Shown: positions 1-5,758 of the stretch, in pieces
Position numbering within the stretch: position 1 is the first letter of the stretch
How the letters are laid out: the number at the start of each line of letters is the position of its first letter
NCBI GenBank assembly: GCA_030146225.1
Contig: JASLCA010000157.1
Coordinates: 1-10,126, forward strand
DNA: 10,126 bases
DNA from: Sphingobacterium sp.
GTDB lineage: Bacteria; Bacteroidota; Bacteroidia; Sphingobacteriales; Sphingobacteriaceae
Direction: 5' to 3'
Made by a program: the position numbers and the translations under genes
The notes under the pieces: model-generated
Databases searched by the model: none
Seen by the model: the letters and a program-made list of their open reading frames with translations, nothing else
What the model was told of the DNA's origin: nothing

Positions 1-66
1 GCCCCGACCGTCCCGACAAGGGGCGCCGCGGCTGCCGGAGTCAATGCGGCCGGCCCTCTCTCCCAG
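1..66. other. GC-rich terminal tail, probably chimeric
   Basis: This stretch is far richer in G+C than the roughly 40-45% GC sequence that starts at about position 67. Read in the frame of the following isomerase gene it is open but gives an Ala/Gly/Pro-rich peptide (for example RGAAAAGVNAAGP) unlike the start of any cyclophilin I know, and it contains no start codon. The abrupt change in composition suggests a junction near 55-67, made during assembly, amplification or cloning. A genuine recombination junction cannot be excluded. The tail has about the same length as the GC-rich tail at the other end of the window. Confidence 0.6.
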
Positions 67-609
67 GTAATGCTTTATGATATTACTCCCAAGCACCGAG
101 ATCTATTTATAGCGGCAGTCCAAGATAAGGTCTATAGCGAGGCCCTATTTAATCGGGTTATCAAAAACTTTGTCGTGCAGGGTGGTGAGCACGATGCGGA
201 TATCGAAAAAAGAGAAGCCGCGCAACCAAGCTTAGGCAAGCCTAGGCTTGCAGGAGAATTTGATCAGCGGGCCTTCCACAAGATGGGGGCATTAGGTGCT
301 GGACGTGATAATAATCCAGAAAAAGCCTCTTTCCTAAATCAAATCTACTTTGTTGTAGGCAAGGCCGTTAGCCTAGAAGAGTTAAATGCACTAGAAATCA
401 AAAAGAATTATGCGTACAGCCAAGTACAACGTGAAAGCTACCTTGAAGATGGCGGGTTGCCACGTTTAGACGGTGACTATACCGTTTTTGGAGAAGTATA
501 TGAGGGCTTTGAGGTATTATTGAATATTTCGAAAGCCGCTACTGACACTGCTGATTATCCGCTGCAAGCCATCCCATTTAAAGTAAAACGTATCTTCAAT
601 GAAAAATAA
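67..609 (+). CDS. Peptidylprolyl isomerase, cyclophilin type (5'-truncated)
   Basis: Cyclophilins catalyse cis-trans isomerisation of Xaa-Pro bonds during protein folding. The first ATG is at 70, but the peptide beginning VMLYDITPKHRD is already the first beta strand and helix of the fold, so this Met is internal. The native start, and any signal peptide, are lost at the GC-rich tail. Counting from the ATG at 70, FNRVIKNFVVQGGE (residues 27-40) holds the expected active-site Arg29, Phe34 and Gln37, matching FHRIIPGFMCQGG of human CypA. SFLNQIYFVVG (88-98) replaces the SQFFI strand, and YTVFGEVYEGFEVL (137-150) matches HVVFGKVKEG. Between them lies a roughly 35-residue charged insert (SLEELNALEIKKNY onward), which I recall from Bacteroidota periplasmic cyclophilins. 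The stop overlaps the next gene by 11 bp, suggesting an operon. Cellular location is unknown because the N-terminus is missing. Confidence 0.87.
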   Translation, partial: VMLYDITPKHRDLFIAAVQDKVYSEALFNRVIKNFVVQGGEHDADIEKREAAQPSLGKPRLAGEFDQRAFHKMGALGAGRDNNPEKASFLNQIYFVVGKAVSLEELNALEIKKNYAYSQVQRESYLEDGGLPRLDGDYTVFGEVYEGFEVLLNISKAATDTADYPLQAIPFKVKRIFNEK

Positions 610-1732
610 CATAGGCTTACTAATTGCAATCTGTTTCAGTGTGTTACATGCAGCGGCACAAATCAAACCCTTTAAGCCAACAGAGGTGGATATCCTGATA
701 CGAGCACTTGTCCAAGAAGATTCGCCAGGGATATCAGCCATGGCTACCCAGGAGCAGCAAGAAATCTACAATCTGCAAAGAGGCATGGCTAGTTTAGCTA
801 CAAGCCAGGTTATCACAAAGGATAGCCGCTTTCGCATGGCTTCTGTCAGCAAGCATATTACCGCAGCAGCGATTTACAAGCTTGTGCAAGCGCAGAAGCT
901 GAGCTTGCAAGACAGCATTGGCAGATGGTTCCCAAGCTTGCCTAAGCAGCTGCAAGCCATTCGGGTGGCTCAACTGCTAAATCATAGCTCGGGGATACTG
1001 GACTATGAGGTTTTACTGCCTGCGGAGCAATCGCAGCAGGTACTAGATGCAGACATCCTCCCTTTTTTAGCAGCGAAGGACTCCTTGTACTTCGAAGCTG
1101 GTAGCAAGTTCCGCTACAGCAATACAGGCTATTGCTTATTGGCCCTAATTGTAGAGCAGGTTGCTGCGCAAAACTATGCCGCATTTGTGCATGCACAACT
1201 GTTTAAGCCACTAGGCCTAGACAAGGCCTTAATCTATGAGGACGCAGCGGAAATCGATGCAAGAGCCTTTGGCTATCATCCTAATCAAGGGAGCTTTAGC
1301 TTTGCAGATCAAAGCCTAACCAGTGCCACCAAGGGCGATGGAGGTGTCTATTTCTCCACAAATGATTTCCATGCCTGGGCTTATCCGCTAATGCAACAAC
1401 TCCAAGAACCTGCGCTAAGGAAGCTATTCTTAACAAATGCAATGCCTGTAAACAAGCAGGTACAGTATAGTATGGGGCTTTTCTTCTACCAAGATGACCA
1501 GGGAAATCTGTACTGTTTTCATTCCGGGGAGTCTACAGGCTTTAACAATATTGTCTATATGGATATTTCACGAAAGATAGTCTTGAGCGTATTTGCGAAT
1601 CGCGATGATGCCTGCATAGCAAAACCTTTCGAGGCAATCTTGCTGCGAGTAGATAAACAACGCATTAAGCCCACCAAGGTTAAGACTGAGCTATTCAACT
1701 GGTTAAGCACTGTTTACGCGAACAACTATTAA
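599..1732 (+). CDS. Exported serine hydrolase, beta-lactamase/penicillin-binding fold
   Basis: A 377-residue protein of the beta-lactamase-related family (class C beta-lactamases, DD-peptidases and esterases). It has a short signal peptide: KNN, a hydrophobic core IGLLIAICFSVL, and probable cleavage after Ala20 (HAAA-QIKP). It should therefore act in the periplasm or outside. The three active-site motifs are present. SVSK (82-85) gives nucleophile Ser82 and Lys85, YSN (173-175) gives the general base Tyr173, and HSG (308-310) replaces KTG, as is common in the esterase/peptidase branch. The family-typical LLNHSSGI is at 126-133. HSG instead of KTG argues against calling it a resistance beta-lactamase. 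The substrate could be a D-amino-acid peptide, a peptidoglycan fragment or an ester. The start codon lies inside the end of the isomerase gene, so translation may be coupled. Family is sure; substrate is not. Confidence 0.88.
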   Translation: MKNNIGLLIAICFSVLHAAAQIKPFKPTEVDILIRALVQEDSPGISAMATQEQQEIYNLQRGMASLATSQVITKDSRFRMASVSKHITAAAIYKLVQAQKLSLQDSIGRWFPSLPKQLQAIRVAQLLNHSSGILDYEVLLPAEQSQQVLDADILPFLAAKDSLYFEAGSKFRYSNTGYCLLALIVEQVAAQNYAAFVHAQLFKPLGLDKALIYEDAAEIDARAFGYHPNQGSFSFADQSLTSATKGDGGVYFSTNDFHAWAYPLMQQLQEPALRKLFLTNAMPVNKQVQYSMGLFFYQDDQGNLYCFHSGESTGFNNIVYMDISRKIVLSVFANRDDACIAKPFEAILLRVDKQRIKPTKVKTELFNWLSTVYANNY

Positions 1733-1738
1733 AACTAA

Positions 1739-1768
1739 GTATAGGAGGCTACTCAAAGCCTCCTATAC
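1739..1768. terminator. Bidirectional intrinsic terminator between convergent genes
   Basis: Arms 1739-1750 (GTATAGGAGGCT) and 1757-1768 (AGCCTCCTATAC) pair perfectly over 12 bp around the 6-nt loop ACTCAA. It starts 6 bp after the serine hydrolase stop and ends 9 bp before the tyrS stop on the other strand. The sequence after the stem is T-rich on the - strand (CTTAGTTTTAA) and weaker on the + strand (CTAAATAGTTTA). It should therefore work best for tyrS and probably serves both genes. Confidence 0.8.
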
Positions 1769-1777
1769 CTAAATAGT

Positions 1778-2971
1778 TTAGACCAATTCAAAGAAATCCC
1801 TTTTCCCAATCTTTATCCGGCTCCCGATCTGGCAGCTTACTATACATGCGGGGTCGGTCTCTTGTTGGCCATTAAACTGCACGGCTCCCGCGAGTATTAA
1901 CCGCTTAACTGCTGACTTGCTCAAGTCGGGCTTTAGCTGCACACATAAGTCCCAAAGGTCAGTGCCGCCCTCCCCTAACTTTAGGGCTGCAAGATCTTGC
2001 TGCTCAAAATGCTTTTCTTCAAACTTCTTATTCTGAAACTGCTGGCTAAAGAAGTCTGCTGCCGATTGCGCAAAGGCAGCCCCATGGTACTGCTGAACAA
2101 TATTTTCAGCAATTTGCTTTTTAATCAGCATGGGGTTTTCGCCTGCAGCTAATGCCGCAGCTATGCCTGCCTTGCTGTCCTTGCTAAAGTCTGTGGTAAG
2201 CTCTAAGTATTCCAAAATTAACGCATCCGACAAGGACATCACCTTGCCGTACATCGCATTGGGTTCATCGGTAAGACCAATTATATTGTTTAAGGATTTA
2301 CTCATCTTTTCCTTGCCATCCAAACCTTTTAGGAGTGGCATACAGAGTACTACCTGTGGGCTTAATCCCATAGTCTCCTGCAATTGTCTTCCCATCGTAC
2401 AATTAAAAAGTTGATCTGTCCCTCCCATCTCAATATCCGCATTGATCTGTACCGAGTCGTAGCCTTGTAGGATTGGGTATAGCAGTTCATGCATAGCGAT
2501 AGGCGTGTTTTCAGTAAATCGCTTGTTAAAGTCATTCCTATGCATAAGCTGTGCTACGGTGACCTTTGACATCAACTGTATAAGCGCTGAAAAGGGTAAA
2601 TTATCCAGCCATGTGGAATTAAATACAATCTTAGCCTTATCCACATCAATTACCTTGGAAAGCTGCTTAATATAGGTTTGCGCATTGTAAGCAACCTCCT
2701 CCAAGCTAAGCGGCTTCCGGCTTTTATTCTTGCCTGTAGGATCCCCTATCCGCGCAGTAAAGCTCCCCACAAGGATAACGATCTCATGACCTAGATCTTG
2801 AAATGACTTCAATTTCTTAAGCACTACAGCGTGCCCCAGGTGTAGATCGGGTGCAGTTGGATCAAAGCCCAACTTGATAATCAACTTCCTGTTTTCTTTT
2901 AATTTTGCTGCTAAACCATCAGCAGGGAGGATAATCTCTACATTATCCTTTAATCTGTCTATTATTTCCAT
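1778..2971 (-). CDS. tyrS: Tyrosyl-tRNA synthetase (HLGH/KMSKS type)
   Basis: This cytoplasmic class I synthetase attaches tyrosine to tRNA-Tyr. The 397-residue protein is full length. GFDPTAPDLHLGH (35-47) carries the HIGH-type signature HLGH at 44-47. GSFTARIGDPTGK (69-81) follows, then the tyrosine-pocket region QGYDSVQINADIEMGGTDQ (169-187) and KMSKS at 222-226. A C-terminal S4 RNA-binding domain covers about 335-395 (SKSAVKRLILAGAVQFNG at 351-368). The KMSKS form matches the TyrZ-like subgroup rather than the KFGKT form of E. coli TyrS. The Met at 2971 is the only sensible start because the next Met is at residue 134. No Shine-Dalgarno is visible; the start is preceded by TTTTTAAAAAT, which is normal for Bacteroidota. 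A strong terminator ends 6 nt upstream and a Tyr-containing leader ORF precedes it, suggesting control by attenuation. Confidence 0.96.
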   Translation of the reverse strand: MEIIDRLKDNVEIILPADGLAAKLKENRKLIIKLGFDPTAPDLHLGHAVVLKKLKSFQDLGHEIVILVGSFTARIGDPTGKNKSRKPLSLEEVAYNAQTYIKQLSKVIDVDKAKIVFNSTWLDNLPFSALIQLMSKVTVAQLMHRNDFNKRFTENTPIAMHELLYPILQGYDSVQINADIEMGGTDQLFNCTMGRQLQETMGLSPQVVLCMPLLKGLDGKEKMSKSLNNIIGLTDEPNAMYGKVMSLSDALILEYLELTTDFSKDSKAGIAAALAAGENPMLIKKQIAENIVQQYHGAAFAQSAADFFSQQFQNKKFEEKHFEQQDLAALKLGEGGTDLWDLCVQLKPDLSKSAVKRLILAGAVQFNGQQETDPACIVSCQIGSRIKIGKRDFFELV

Positions 2972-2977
2972 ATTTTT

Positions 2978-3014
2978 AAAAACAAAAAAGCCCGGGCAGT
3001 ACTGCCCGGGCTTT
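2978..3014 (-). terminator. Intrinsic terminator in the tyrS leader (attenuator candidate)
   Basis: Positions 2987-3014 are a perfect 28-bp palindrome. As RNA on the - strand it forms a 12-bp stem (AAAGCCCGGGCA with UGCCCGGGCUUU) closed by GUAC. It is followed by TTTTTTGTTTTT down to 2978. The stem ends 15 nt and the U-tract 6 nt before the tyrS ATG. No promoter fits in that space, so tyrS transcripts must read through it. It could also stop read-through from the peptidase gene upstream. Confidence 0.9.
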
Positions 3015-3043
3015 GGTTATATTCTATTTAAAGTATATTATTG

Positions 3044-3160
3044 CTAACTACATTCGATTTCTTCTTTCACTGAAGCATAGACATATCCCATCCGAGCACC
3101 TATCGAAGTATAATAGGTACTGAAAAATGGAAGACGTAAAATGCTGTTCAAAAATTTCAT
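3044..3160 (-). CDS. 38-residue ORF upstream of tyrS, candidate Tyr leader peptide
   Basis: The ORF begins MKFLNSILRLPFFSTYY and ends ASVKEEIECS. It contains four Tyr codons, all TAT, at residues 16, 17, 26 and 28, which is high for so short a peptide. The ATG lies only 7 nt after the -7 promoter element, so the message would be nearly leaderless. Met24 is an alternative start, preceded by AGGTG and followed closely by two of the Tyr codons (MGYVYAS). The stop is 29 nt before the terminator stem. The Tyr16-Tyr17 codons sit in a hairpin that competes with a segment able to pair with the terminator, which is why I favour a regulatory leader peptide. It could also be an ordinary small protein: residues 2-13 look like a hydrophobic or amphipathic helix and the C-terminus is acidic. 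I do not recognise a family. Confidence 0.5.
   Translation of the reverse strand: MKFLNSILRLPFFSTYYTSIGARMGYVYASVKEEIECS
3092..3121 (-). promoter_or_regulatory. Leader hairpin over Tyr-Tyr codons and antiterminator segment
   Basis: On the - strand RNA, AGUACCUAU (3121-3113) pairs with AUAGGUGCU (3103-3095) over 9 bp with one G-U pair and a 9-nt loop. The first arm and loop hold the two adjacent Tyr codons of the leader ORF. The overlapping segment UGCUCGG (3098-3092) can alternatively form seven consecutive pairs, one of them G-U, with CCGGGCA (3009-3003) in the 5' arm of the terminator. These are the 1:2 and 2:3 pairings of a classical attenuator. The pairings are seen by eye; energies were not computed. 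Confidence 0.5.
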
Positions 3161-3167
3161 CTGTCTA

Positions 3168-3199
3168 CAAAGGTATGTAATTGCCTTTTAATTACAAAA
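3168..3199 (-). promoter_or_regulatory. Bacteroidota-type promoter for the tyrS leader
   Basis: On the - strand TTTTG (3199-3195) is followed by exactly 19 bp and then TACCTTTG (3175-3168). This matches the Bacteroidota housekeeping consensus, a TTG at -33 and TAnnTTTG at -7. Transcription would begin around 3161-3164, giving a tyrS leader of about 190 nt. It is the only good match I see in the 2972-3233 gap. Confidence 0.72.
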
Positions 3200-3233
3200 C
3201 GGCCAAAAGAGGCAGTCAAATCACGGCTATTAA

Positions 3234-5666
3234 CTATTTTTTTTGTTTCACATATTTCTCTAACCATTGATCTTGCTCCCAAAAGGTATGCAAAACCCCT
3301 TCACGCGAGCGGTACCCATGAAACTCCTTAGGTAAAAGCACTAAGCGCACAATCCCTCCATGTCCTTTGATTGCGGCATAAAGACGCTCACTTTGAATTG
3401 GAAAGGTTCCAGAGTTTTCATCATCCATCCCATGTGTCATTAATAAGGGCTTTTTGATCTTAGGTGCGTAGGTAAATGGAGACATCTGATCGTAAACCGA
3501 CTTGGCTTCCCAATAGGTACGTGCTTCTCCTTGAAAGCCAAAGGGGGTTAAGGTACGGTTGTAGGCTCCACTCCTAGCTATTCCAGCCGCAAATAAATCG
3601 GTATGAGCTAATAAGTTTGCGGTCATAAAGGCGCCATAAGAGTGCCCGCCTACCGCAATACGATTGCGATCAGCTACTCCTAAATCCACGACGTAATCAA
3701 TTAAAGCAACTGCATTGTCTTCAATCTGCTGCAAAAAACTATCATTGGGCTCTTGATTGCCTTCCCCGACAATGGGCATATCAGCCTGATCCAATACGGC
3801 GTACCCCCTAGTCACCCAATACACTGGGGAACGAAAGGCTAATCTCGGGTAGCGATGTGCCGAGCCCTTCACCTGTCCCGCAGCAGCCTTGGTCTTAAAC
3901 TCTCTTGGGTAAGCCCATATTAAGACGGGCAATGGAGCATCCCCCTTTTTAAAGTTGGCAGGGACATATAGACTAGCCGACAATGTCAAGCCGTCCTTAC
4001 GCGGATAGGACAACAGACTTTTCTGTACATCCTTTAAGCTTGGATATGGATCTTGGAAGGCAGTGAGCTGCTGCTCCTGCTTATTATTTAGGCTAATGGC
4101 AAATACATTTGGCGATTCAGACACTGATTCGCGCATGACATACACTGTCCCTCGCTGATCATAAAAAAGCGGTTCTTCATAATAGCTTGCTTTGGAACGG
4201 TACAAGGTGTCTTGCTTGCCCTGCTTTAGCTGCCAACGCATTACAAAGGGTCGATCGCCTTCTGCTGAAGCTCCCAATCCCTTGGTATATACACTGCCAG
4301 CATTGTCACTTAGTAATAAGCCTTTCTTATCCAATATAAAATCTCCGGGATCCGTGTAAGTATCCTCTGATTTACGATTTAGTAGTAAAGTCGAGCCCTT
4401 ATCGCTTTTAGTATCCAACAAGGATAAGCGGGAGCTGCGATCCTTACGCCAACTTTCTTCCACTAGGGCAAAGCCATTGCCCCAAAGAACCTGCCGTATA
4501 CGATATTTCCCAGAATAGATTTTAGTGGTTTGCGCCTGCTCAAAGGGCGCTTTCATCTCAAATAGCTCATCGCGCTCTGCGGTAACCGTATTCGGGTTTC
4601 CCTGATCCTTGGCATTGGTCCATAATAGGGTGGCATCACGATCCTTTCGCCAAGCGAAATTGCGCGGCCCAGCAACAACAGCATCAAAGCTAATGGGGAG
4701 ATTATCGGCTAGGGGAATTGTACAAATATTCTTTACCAAGTCTCCCTCCGAGCTAAACACAGCAACTGAAATAGGAAAAAGCTGTATCGGTACTAGGTAT
4801 GAGTAAGGCCTTACGATCTTCTCTACCAGCAGGTACTTGCCATCTGGGGAATAGCGCACATCCTTAAGAAGTCCAGCTATACCTAGCTCCTGCGACTTAC
4901 CTTTACGATCTACTTCCAGCAATGCTGAGCTTAAGTAGTAAGCCATCAAATCCTCATCATGGGCATTGGCCAAAAGGTTTTGATAGGTTCTAGATGGAGT
5001 AATTCCGCCTAAATTTTCTTGAACAATCGGACCTGTAGGCACTAAACTAGCTGTTGGCACGGGGTCCTTAGCAAAGAGCACCCTTTGAACCAATAGGGTT
5101 TTATCATCCTTCCATTGAAAGCTTTTCCCGAACGTATCGTTTACCTGTTCTAAAAGTCGCGATGCCTGCTTCGTTTTTAAGTCGGCCAGCCACAGTTCTG
5201 TATGTAAAAGGGTCTTATTTAAGAAAGCAAAGGCAGTTCCTCCTGGAGCCCATGTAATATCGGCTAGCTGTAAGTCAGCTGGCAGCCCCTGTAAGCCAAA
5301 TTCCTCCTTACTTGCGAGGTTCCGAATCTTTATAGACTTAAAGGTTCCCAGGTTTTCGGCTACTGTAGTATAGCTGACAGGGTTAATCCGGAGACCTGCG
5401 ATCCCTAGAATCGGTTGTGAAGCCTGTACTATAGACTGAAAGCCTGGCGCTTCCAGCATAAGCATCCACTGCCCATCTGGGCTTACTTTTACCTCGGGTA
5501 TCTGAGGCGCATCGACCAAATCTACAATAGACTTTGGCGGCAATTGGTAGTTAAGCTGAGCTTGCGCAAAGGCATTGCTTTCAACTAAGCATAAGGCGGT
5601 TACAACAGTAAGTTTATAGGATATCCCCTTTATCCATCTTGTGTCTCTTATAAAATTCATGTGCAT
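3234..5666 (-). CDS. Exported S9-family (prolyl oligopeptidase-like) serine peptidase
   Basis: An 810-residue secreted peptidase with an N-terminal signal (hydrophobic ISYKLTVVTALCLV; likely cleavage after AFA, residue 34). A long region of beta-propeller character (about 40-540) includes repeated VSPDGQWML- and YSPDGKYLL-type blades at 61 and 272. The C-terminal alpha/beta-hydrolase domain covers about 550-805. The catalytic triad is readable: Ser676 in GGHSYG, Asp749 in HGMDDEN (aligned with the DPP4 HGTADDN motif) and His783 in EFHGY. The layout resembles the glutamyl-endopeptidase-like branch, but specificity cannot be read reliably. Met1 and Met3 are both possible starts. It lies 92 bp after susD on the same strand with no obvious promoter between, so it is probably the third gene of the susCD operon, cutting peptides for or after import. 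Confidence 0.9.
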   Translation of the reverse strand: MHMNFIRDTRWIKGISYKLTVVTALCLVESNAFAQAQLNYQLPPKSIVDLVDAPQIPEVKVSPDGQWMLMLEAPGFQSIVQASQPILGIAGLRINPVSYTTVAENLGTFKSIKIRNLASKEEFGLQGLPADLQLADITWAPGGTAFAFLNKTLLHTELWLADLKTKQASRLLEQVNDTFGKSFQWKDDKTLLVQRVLFAKDPVPTASLVPTGPIVQENLGGITPSRTYQNLLANAHDEDLMAYYLSSALLEVDRKGKSQELGIAGLLKDVRYSPDGKYLLVEKIVRPYSYLVPIQLFPISVAVFSSEGDLVKNICTIPLADNLPISFDAVVAGPRNFAWRKDRDATLLWTNAKDQGNPNTVTAERDELFEMKAPFEQAQTTKIYSGKYRIRQVLWGNGFALVEESWRKDRSSRLSLLDTKSDKGSTLLLNRKSEDTYTDPGDFILDKKGLLLSDNAGSVYTKGLGASAEGDRPFVMRWQLKQGKQDTLYRSKASYYEEPLFYDQRGTVYVMRESVSESPNVFAISLNNKQEQQLTAFQDPYPSLKDVQKSLLSYPRKDGLTLSASLYVPANFKKGDAPLPVLIWAYPREFKTKAAAGQVKGSAHRYPRLAFRSPVYWVTRGYAVLDQADMPIVGEGNQEPNDSFLQQIEDNAVALIDYVVDLGVADRNRIAVGGHSYGAFMTANLLAHTDLFAAGIARSGAYNRTLTPFGFQGEARTYWEAKSVYDQMSPFTYAPKIKKPLLMTHGMDDENSGTFPIQSERLYAAIKGHGGIVRLVLLPKEFHGYRSREGVLHTFWEQDQWLEKYVKQKK

Positions 5667-5701
5667 CTTTATTAAGGCTTCGGCATTTAATTAGCAATCA
5701 T

Positions 5702-5731
5702 GGTTCTGCCCCCTAAGATGGAGGCAGAACC
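5702..5731 (-). promoter_or_regulatory. Intercistronic hairpin between susD and the peptidase gene
   Basis: Arms 5702-5713 and 5720-5731 pair over 12 bp (one G-U pair in the - strand RNA) around a 6-nt loop. On the - strand the stem is followed by ATGATTGCTAATT, so there is no U-tract and it is unlikely to be an efficient intrinsic terminator. It lies 27 bp after the susD stop. A 3'-end stabiliser or partial terminator, keeping susCD message higher than peptidase message, is the likeliest role (inference). Confidence 0.6.
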
Positions 5732-5758
5732 TGAATGCTTAAAAATAATAAAAAATTA

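Noticed and set aside
47..54. CGGCCGGC at both ends (also 10035-10042) as an attachment site or vector cloning site
   Set aside because: It is only 8 bp and palindromic. The right copy encodes the conserved Ala-Gly-Arg of the SusC plug, and no vector or integrase sequence is recognisable.
599..1732. Antibiotic-resistance class C beta-lactamase
   Set aside because: The third motif is HSG rather than KTG, and the protein otherwise looks like the broad serine hydrolase/esterase group. Nothing supports a resistance role.
2130..2414. + strand ORF inside tyrS
   Set aside because: It lies antisense to strongly conserved tyrS codons and has no family resemblance. Similar antisense or out-of-frame ORFs at 517-741, 942-1196, 4609-4806, 7249-7434, 7898-8282 and 8866-9060 were rejected for the same reason.
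2972..3160. T-box riboswitch upstream of tyrS
   Set aside because: No T-box sequence (UGGNACCGCG-like) or Stem I architecture is visible in the leader, and T-boxes are not expected in Bacteroidota as far as I know.
3183..3213. Terminator of the S9 peptidase gene (GCCTTTT with AAAAGAGGC)
   Set aside because: The stem is short, AT-rich and bulged, no U-tract follows on the - strand, and it overlaps the -33 promoter element.
3015..3233. tRNA or other structured RNA gene in the tyrS-peptidase gap
   Set aside because: No cloverleaf, GTTCRANNC T-loop motif or CCA end is visible. The region is better explained by the leader ORF, promoter and attenuator.
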